Assembly (NCBI RefSeq): GCF_051622035.1
Contig: NC_135362.1
Span: 28,641,001 to 28,705,000 of the forward strand
Length of the DNA: 64,000 bases
Direction of reading: 5' to 3'
Source: Arctopsyche grandis
Lineage: Eukaryota; Arthropoda; Insecta; Trichoptera; Hydropsychidae
Within the stretch, counting starts at the first letter, position 1. Every line of letters begins with the position of its first letter. Positions 58,827 through 64,000 of this stretch are shown in pieces. The notes beneath the pieces are model-generated. The model saw only the letters and a list, made by a program, of their open reading frames with translations. It made no database searches and was not told where the DNA came from. A program made the translations under genes and the position numbers.

Positions 58827-59962
58827 CCAAATGCGAAAACACTGACGAGAATGAGTTTTGGCACGAGCAGTTTTGACGATGCACTCAATGGAATGTCTAA
58901 TAATGGCATTTTCAACAAGAACCAAATCGAATCGATTCTAGCCATTTCAGACACACAGTATCGACCTTGAATTTCGCTCGTTTGATTTTTGCATAATTTA
59001 TCCATTATGTACACACTTCCAATTAGGAAAAACGCTTTTCATACACGCGGTGAACCTTTCACTCCCATTTTCCATTTCCATTGTTGTCCGATCCCCCTCC
59101 ACTCCACTTAAAATCGCCGCTGAAATAAAAAAAAAATTACGCAAAAAGGAAAGGAGTTCTTGTCTTTTTTTTCAGAATTTTTTTTTTCAGGTTTCGCACA
59201 CCTACCCCGACTTGGATGAATACAAATAGCTCGCAGATAGCTCACTTTCAGTTATCCCTTGACGTCTCCGAACAACTCCCCGGGGTGTAATATTATTTCA
59301 CGGTTTTTGAAAGAACGTTCGAAGCATTCGTCCATGTTGAATTTCGGAGTTGTTATAATAATAGTGTGAGCTGAAACCGAGCGTGGTTTCGTGCGATGGA
59401 AATCAAACTGGCGATAATAATCTAATGAACTCTCAGAGGAGTTTAAAGCTCGGAAAGCACGCTAAGGCTCCATAATGATTATTGTTATCCGTGCTTTGTG
59501 AGAGTGGATCGATAATTATCCGTATACACACTTGATAGAGTATTCCAGGTTTAGGAGTGATCATCACCGACATTATGGTGGGTGCTCAGTAAAGATTTGA
59601 GCTACGAATGGTTGAAATTTAAAATCCCACTCAAAATTGCCTTCAGATTAGACGCGCATGGACGAACACGGACACGCAAGCCGCTCATCAACAAACACAC
59701 TTGCCTACATAAGCGATATTCAACAAGGAGTACTCGTGTTCGTCTGTGAACGCCTTGTATGTTTGTCTTCATATGTGCTCATCTTGGCTTCTAGTTTGGA
59801 TGGGTATAGTTAGGTGGATGGCTAGCCAAGGGCATCAGAAAAAGAAATTAGATATAATATGTAAGAAATTAAGCTGGAATAAGTTTGGTTAATAGTGAAA
59901 ACAGACCATAATAACTTTCAAAGCTGATTTGAAGCGTGGGCATTACAGATTTAGTACAATGT
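58827..59962. other. Spacer without a supported gene
   Basis: A plus-strand acceptor-like TTTTTTTTCAG (to about 59190) followed by a short open stretch ending in TAG was considered as a terminal exon, but nothing supports it. No terminal repeats. Confidence 0.4.
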
Positions 59963-59970
59963 CTTTTAAA

Positions 59971-60174
59971 CATAGAAGTAGAATGCATAGAATCGCTCTC
60001 AGCCTCCAAAAATGTTGCTACAAAAACTCTGCGCGACAGAGTTTGTTCATTGTTTGCTAAACTTAGTTTCTCTCTCTCTTGTCTCTCTTCTGACTTTCCG
60101 TATCTCTCTTCGATGGCTCGCTTTTAGACGATACTTTTGTTAACAATGACCATTCTATGCATTCTACTTCTATG
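59971..60174. mobile_element. P-element MITE
   Basis: 204 bp with ends CATAGAAGTAGAATGCATAG and, read inward, the same sequence, flanked by a perfect 8 bp duplication CTTTTAAA (59963-59970 and 60175-60182). The ends resemble the P element at 14583-17512 (CATTGAAGTAGAATG), and the interior repeats its subterminal AAAAGCGAG..GAGAGA..GGAAAGTCAGAAG in inverse order. Thus a deletion derivative or relative of that P family. Confidence 0.88.
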
Positions 60175-60288
60175 CTTTTAAACGATAGCTACTTGCTCAA
60201 ATGTTCATACGCTCAAACATAGGATACGAATCATCTGCAGACATTCGCCATCTACTGTTGAATGAAGGGCTTGTAGGCGCCCTACGAC

Positions 60289-61231
60289 TAGGGTTGCCAG
60301 ATGGTATCCAAAAGGAGGACATGTCCTCCTTTTCCATGTTTTGTCCTCCCGTCCTCCCTTACCTACTGTAAGTCCTCCTTTTTGCTAAACATCGGGCAGG
60401 ACTGGCGGAACATAATTCCGTTCTGGAAATTTCAAAGATACTTCAATCCGTACTTCATATGCTTCGTAATCGAAGAAACAACAATTTTTTGCCACTAAGC
60501 GTAAGAGAACAGCTTCGTGATAATGACGAAGCCAAGTCCATTTCCAACGAATTTTTCAGTGTTTACAAGGCTTGTGAAGATTACTTGATGGAATGGATGA
60601 TACCCTTGAAAGATTTCAAATATTTTGAGTGGATGACATTGCTGAAAGAGAACGAAAACCTAAAATATGATGATTTAGTTTCATGCATTGAGTTCTTGAG
60701 CATCAGAGGTGTAGAGATTGACGATGTTAAGCTACACGATCAATTTTGTAACTTGATTTCATTTCTTAAATCAAAATCAGATGAAGATGAAGCATATTAT
60801 GATTTGAAGTTGCACGAGCAGTGGACAATCTACTTCAAAAGTGTTAAAAACATTGAATGTTTCTCAGAACTGCTCAAGATCTGCGAGTTTTATTTTTGTA
60901 TAAGCGCACATAACGCAAATGTGGAAAGAGTTTTTTCACTGATTAATACTCAGTGGAGAAAAGAGAGGAATAGACTAAGTGTGCAGTCAGTTAAATCTTT
61001 AATTCTTACTCGATACAACTTCAAAAACATGACATGTGAAGATTTTTATAATTATTTGTTAAAAAACCAAGAACTTCTTTCCAAAATTGGCAGCTCAGCT
61101 AAACATGATTAAAATAAAGTAAAATAATATAAAAAATTCGTTTAATTTTTGAATGTCCTCCTTTTTTACAGAAAATCCTCCTTTTTAGACCCATCTGCCC
61201 TCCTTTATCAAATTATCATCTGGCAACCCTA
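60289..61231 (+). mobile_element. hAT transposon with partial transposase
   Basis: A 943 bp element with 15 bp perfect inverted ends TAGGGTTGCCAGATG and duplications CCTACGAC (60281-60288) and ACTACGAC (61232-61239), 7 of 8 matching. It contains the C-terminal part of a hAT transposase, so it is an internally deleted derivative of an autonomous element that still has both ends. Confidence 0.88.
60459..61112 (+). pseudogene. hAT transposase C-terminal fragment
   Basis: An open frame of 217 codons ending in TAA, with HNANVERVFSLINTQWRKER near residue 155, the dimerisation (hATC) motif A.vERvFSl....R.RL, followed by SVKSLILTRYNF. The N-terminal BED finger and the first two catalytic Asp residues are missing, so it cannot transpose DNA by itself, though the rest of the frame is unbroken. 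It could act only as a dimerisation fragment. Confidence 0.8.
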
Positions 61232-61510
61232 ACTACGACATGGTCGAGTTTGGGTCACAATCTCGTGTGTTGGGACCGATTCGACCATGTCGGTGATCAC
61301 TTCTTAACTTCCTTCCCGCCCGTCATATTAAACAGCGTATTTACAACAATACCGCCATTTCATTACGCACGTCCCCAAAGCCTCTCAAATAAATTTCCAT
61401 TCGTCACCTGTGCCCTTTCTTGCACCCTTTTACATTCTCTCGGGTACCATTCAAACACTTCTTTCGTCCATTTTTTTAGCTACGTGATTGCACCCGTTGC
61501 CATTTCAGTG

Positions 61511-62345
61511 GTATGAGTATCGAGTGCAAACATATTATAGATAGGCTTATTGAAAACCAAACTTACTAGATTAGGCACAGTAAAAAGGAATTTAATTTGG
61601 CCATAAACAACCATACCATAGACATACCTGGCTTCTCAATACGGTTCTTATGACGCAAAGCGGAATAATTTCCGAATTTACGATATTGGCAATAAAAGCC
61701 GTATACGTATGAGGCCGAAGGGTTTTTATGGGGGGTTGGACATATCAAGAGTTCCAACCCCATCCCAGGTATTAAGGGATAGTGGTGGTGCGTCGTCGTG
61801 GAATCGATATTGCTACGGCAACCCATAACGACACTTTTTCAATACGCCGAAGCAACAGATTATTGCGAATCCTCGATTACTTATTCAACTGACTCCCCTA
61901 CGTGAATGGATTTGAGAATGTACAGGAGGAACTGAAGAAATTTCCCCGAACGAAAAACGAATAAAAGAAAAGCACGGAACAAAGGAGGCAAGGTTAGAAT
62001 TATTCAACACACACACACAAGCCTCGACGCAACAATTTTTTTACGACTCGCTTTTATTTATTTTTTATTTGTCTTGATTGATTAAGCTGTGGATCGATGT
62101 GAGCACAGTTTTAAAGTATGAATAAAGGGTGAGTGCTTTTTTTAATCATCGAAGCCAACCGAAAGAAAAATCTTCGAAAAGATTTTCATGAATTATTCAA
62201 GGTATGTAGATACGTATAATCGTTCGGAGAGTGGAATGAAAAATTTATCGCATCGTTTGCAAATGCGAAAAAAATTGACTAGCCTTAATTATGTATACCA
62301 TTCATAATCATATTGTTAAATGAAGTACATTGTATTTATGTATGT
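61511..62345. other. Spacer without a supported gene
   Basis: Moderately AT-rich; one short (AC)n run near 62010. No element ends or genes found. Confidence 0.4.
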
Positions 62346-62912
62346 GTTACACCGAGTCCGTGAAATTGTCTATTACACGCATTCGGCAAGAGAATTGCCG
62401 AATGCGTGAAAAATGCAAGCACGTTGCCCAGTTCTCGGATTTGGCAAATTCTTTGGCGAATGCGTGTATTCGGCAAGAATTTGTCTGCTTAAAGCATGGA
62501 GTCGGCAAATAGACAGCAGCGCTCCGGTGTTGTTTTTTAGAACTGGACAGCGTGGACAAATGTCAAAGTGACAGCTGAATGAGGATGTTTAATTTAGTTT
62601 AATTTACATATTATTATGTATAATATGACTACATACATATGTTTCGATCATCTCATATGACTTATACATAAATTAATGCCATTTTTATACATTTTGATCA
62701 ATATTTTAACAATGAAACATATGTATGTAGTCATATTATACATAATAATATGTAAATTAAACATCCTTATAATATAACACGCTGTCCAGTTCACGCATTC
62801 GGCAAAGAATTTACGGAATCCGTGAACTGGGCAACGTGCTTGCATTTTTCACGCATTCGGCAATTCTCTTGCCGAATGCTTGTAATAGACAATTTCATGG
62901 ATTCGGTGTAAC
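62346..62912. mobile_element. Large foldback element
   Basis: Ends TGTTACACCGAGTCCGTGAA and, read inward, TGTTACACCGAATCCATGAA. The arms remain alignable for over 120 bp, and a second inverted pair lies inside (AATATGTAAATTAAACATCC at about 62746 against GGATGTTTAATTTAGTTTAA at about 62584). Each arm also contains a smaller palindrome CATTCGGCAAGAGAATTGCCGAATG. Flanks TATGTATG and TATGTACA may be an 8 bp duplication, 6 of 8. Noncoding; possibly hAT-related. Confidence 0.75.
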
Positions 62913-63476
62913 ATATGTACATATGTATAGCGAACTGATCAAATTCAAATTTGAACATATATACATACTTATCGAATTGCTAAGGCGGATGAAAGAAGGA
63001 AAAAGAAAAGTAAAAAATAAGTTAATCAGTAAACTATATGTATGTACATATATGTATTTTTCAAGGAACTATTATAATTTATAAAATTAAAATTATTATT
63101 CATTTAGTTTTCTTACGCATAAGAATGCATGTATGAATGATTAGGTTGGCATGGATCAGTTGAAGTTGTCATCTTGTACCGTGTAACGCAACGAATGATT
63201 AATTCATTGTGGCGTTCCGAGAAATAAACAATGTTGTATATCGCCCGACGAGTCTTATTTTACTCTACCGCCTACGTCTCCCGAAAACCAGATCCTACAA
63301 TAATATTGATTGAAATTATTAGAACCAAATCAATGGACATCTAATATTAAAGTATTTTCTATGAACGGCGAGGACCGAAATTCTTCCTCTGAAAAATTAA
63401 AAAAAAAATAGTGGAAGAAGAGAATGTTGTTTCTTATATTTCCGATAGCCTTTAGATATTATTAAATTTATATAAT
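62913..63476. other. AT-rich spacer
   Basis: Many TACATATGTA-type palindromes; TATCGCCCGACGAGTCTTATTTTACTC near 63238 resembles an LTR 3' end but I found no partner. No gene. Confidence 0.4.
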
Positions 63477-63905
63477 GTTTTATTTTATTTTACATAGATA
63501 TATACCATGAAGCCCTAACAGGTAGACCCCAATGCGCCTTCCTAGACAATTAATTTCAAATATTGCAGCATTTTTATGACAAAAATCGCTGTATTTCAAG
63601 AGGCTGAAGAGCAAGAAATTAACTAATTTATTGATTAATGAATTAATCCATAGAGACATCTATGGATTTAGACCTGTACATAAATTCAGATATTTGTGAC
63701 ATACCGGGTAGGATGATTTTTGCCAATTTTATGGAGGAACCGTTTCAACAATGATATCAGATAAATTGGAAAACTCTGATAAGAAACGATCGACTTGGAT
63801 CACAAATATTCAAGTCTGACCAGCAGTATTAAAGATTAGCACGGGATCGAACCCGGTAACCTCTCGGTGCTAGATGCAACCACCGAGCCATATTGCTGGC
63901 TAATA
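63477..63905 (-). mobile_element. tRNA-derived SINE, independent copy
   Basis: The reverse complement has box A TGGCTCGGTGG (63881-63891) and box B GGTTCGATCCC (63842-63852), then the same body as the copies at 22950 and 29870, ending in a TAAAATAAAATA tail (63477-63495). Its flanks differ from theirs, so it is a separate insertion of the same family. Confidence 0.8.
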
Positions 63906-64000
63906 GCTGTTACCAATAAAGCCCATTGACAGCTTACCGAATACCAAAAAAGGATATTGCCTTGGTCAAAATCCAAGTTATAATCATTATACATAGTAGA

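Larger units (their letters stand above)
60236..61510 (-). mobile_element. RTE-type LINE 3' fragment, split by a hAT
   Basis: 60240-60280 (CATTCGCCATCTACTGTTGA) and 61313-61505 (TTTTACATTCTCTCGGGTACC..AGCTACGTGA) align with the 3' part of the LINE at 42980-43215. The 61250-61310 stretch shares ACATGGTCGAGTTTGG with the miniature LTR family by origin or chance. The frame is broken. The hAT at 60289-61231 lies inside. Confidence 0.65.

Noticed and set aside
59180-59235. Plus-strand splice acceptor followed by a 12-codon open stretch (VSHTYPDLDEYK)
   Set aside because: Too short, no matching donor or coding partner upstream; likely chance after a T-run.

Overview
The window looks like nuclear DNA of an insect. 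The evidence is five genes joining an insect-type ZAD zinc-binding domain to C2H2 finger arrays, a seven-transmembrane receptor ending in the insect gustatory-receptor signature (TYAIILMQ), short 75-82 bp introns, AT-rich spacers full of TA microsatellites, and a mix of P, piggyBac, hAT, Harbinger and Tc1 DNA transposons with RTE and jockey-type LINEs, a tRNA-derived SINE and solo LTRs. A moth or other holometabolous insect fits best, but the order is not proven by anything I can see. There is no sign of bacterial organisation.

Layout. 0-35 kb is a locally duplicated cluster of five ZAD-C2H2 genes, all on the minus strand (here ZNF-1 to ZNF-5, near 5.5-7.0, 10.4-12.5, 20.9-22.5, 27.9-29.5 and 33.6-34.8 kb). 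Each copy carries the same hAT transposase relic just downstream. ZNF-1 is broken. ZNF-2 is open but has lost its last fingers. ZNF-3 and ZNF-4 look whole with 13 fingers each. ZNF-5 ends inside a finger and has a GC splice donor. Blocks 3 and 4 also carry a SINE and a plus-strand gustatory receptor: intact after ZNF-3 (24.06-25.65 kb) and a deleted pseudogene after ZNF-4 (30.9-31.7 kb). The cluster is a dense target for elements: two complete and one partial copy of a miniature LTR element with 162 bp LTRs, eight solo LTRs, a P element with 8 bp target duplications and a solo LTR inside it, and a hAT MITE that itself holds an LTR element and a Harbinger MITE.

35-45.5 kb is almost wholly repeat: a Harbinger transposase with its three catalytic acids, LINE fragments, nested hAT MITEs with clear 8 bp target duplications, and a 5'-truncated RTE-type LINE with an uninterrupted 696-residue frame lying between TA microsatellites. 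45.6-48 kb holds a solo LTR about 265 bp upstream of a two-exon gene for a 178-residue AT-hook protein, which is very GC-rich. 48-54 kb is AT-rich spacer with a striking back-to-back 21 bp minisatellite. 54.27-55.87 kb is the last coding exon of an unrecognised single-pass membrane protein (minus strand). 56-64 kb holds jockey and RTE fragments, Harbinger, piggyBac and P MITEs, a hAT element with part of its transposase, a large foldback element and a third SINE.

How the parts relate. Nothing here is an operon. The main story is repeated local duplication of a zinc-finger gene block, with finger arrays that themselves expand in two-finger units, amid heavy transposon traffic. Nested insertions give a readable relative order of events.
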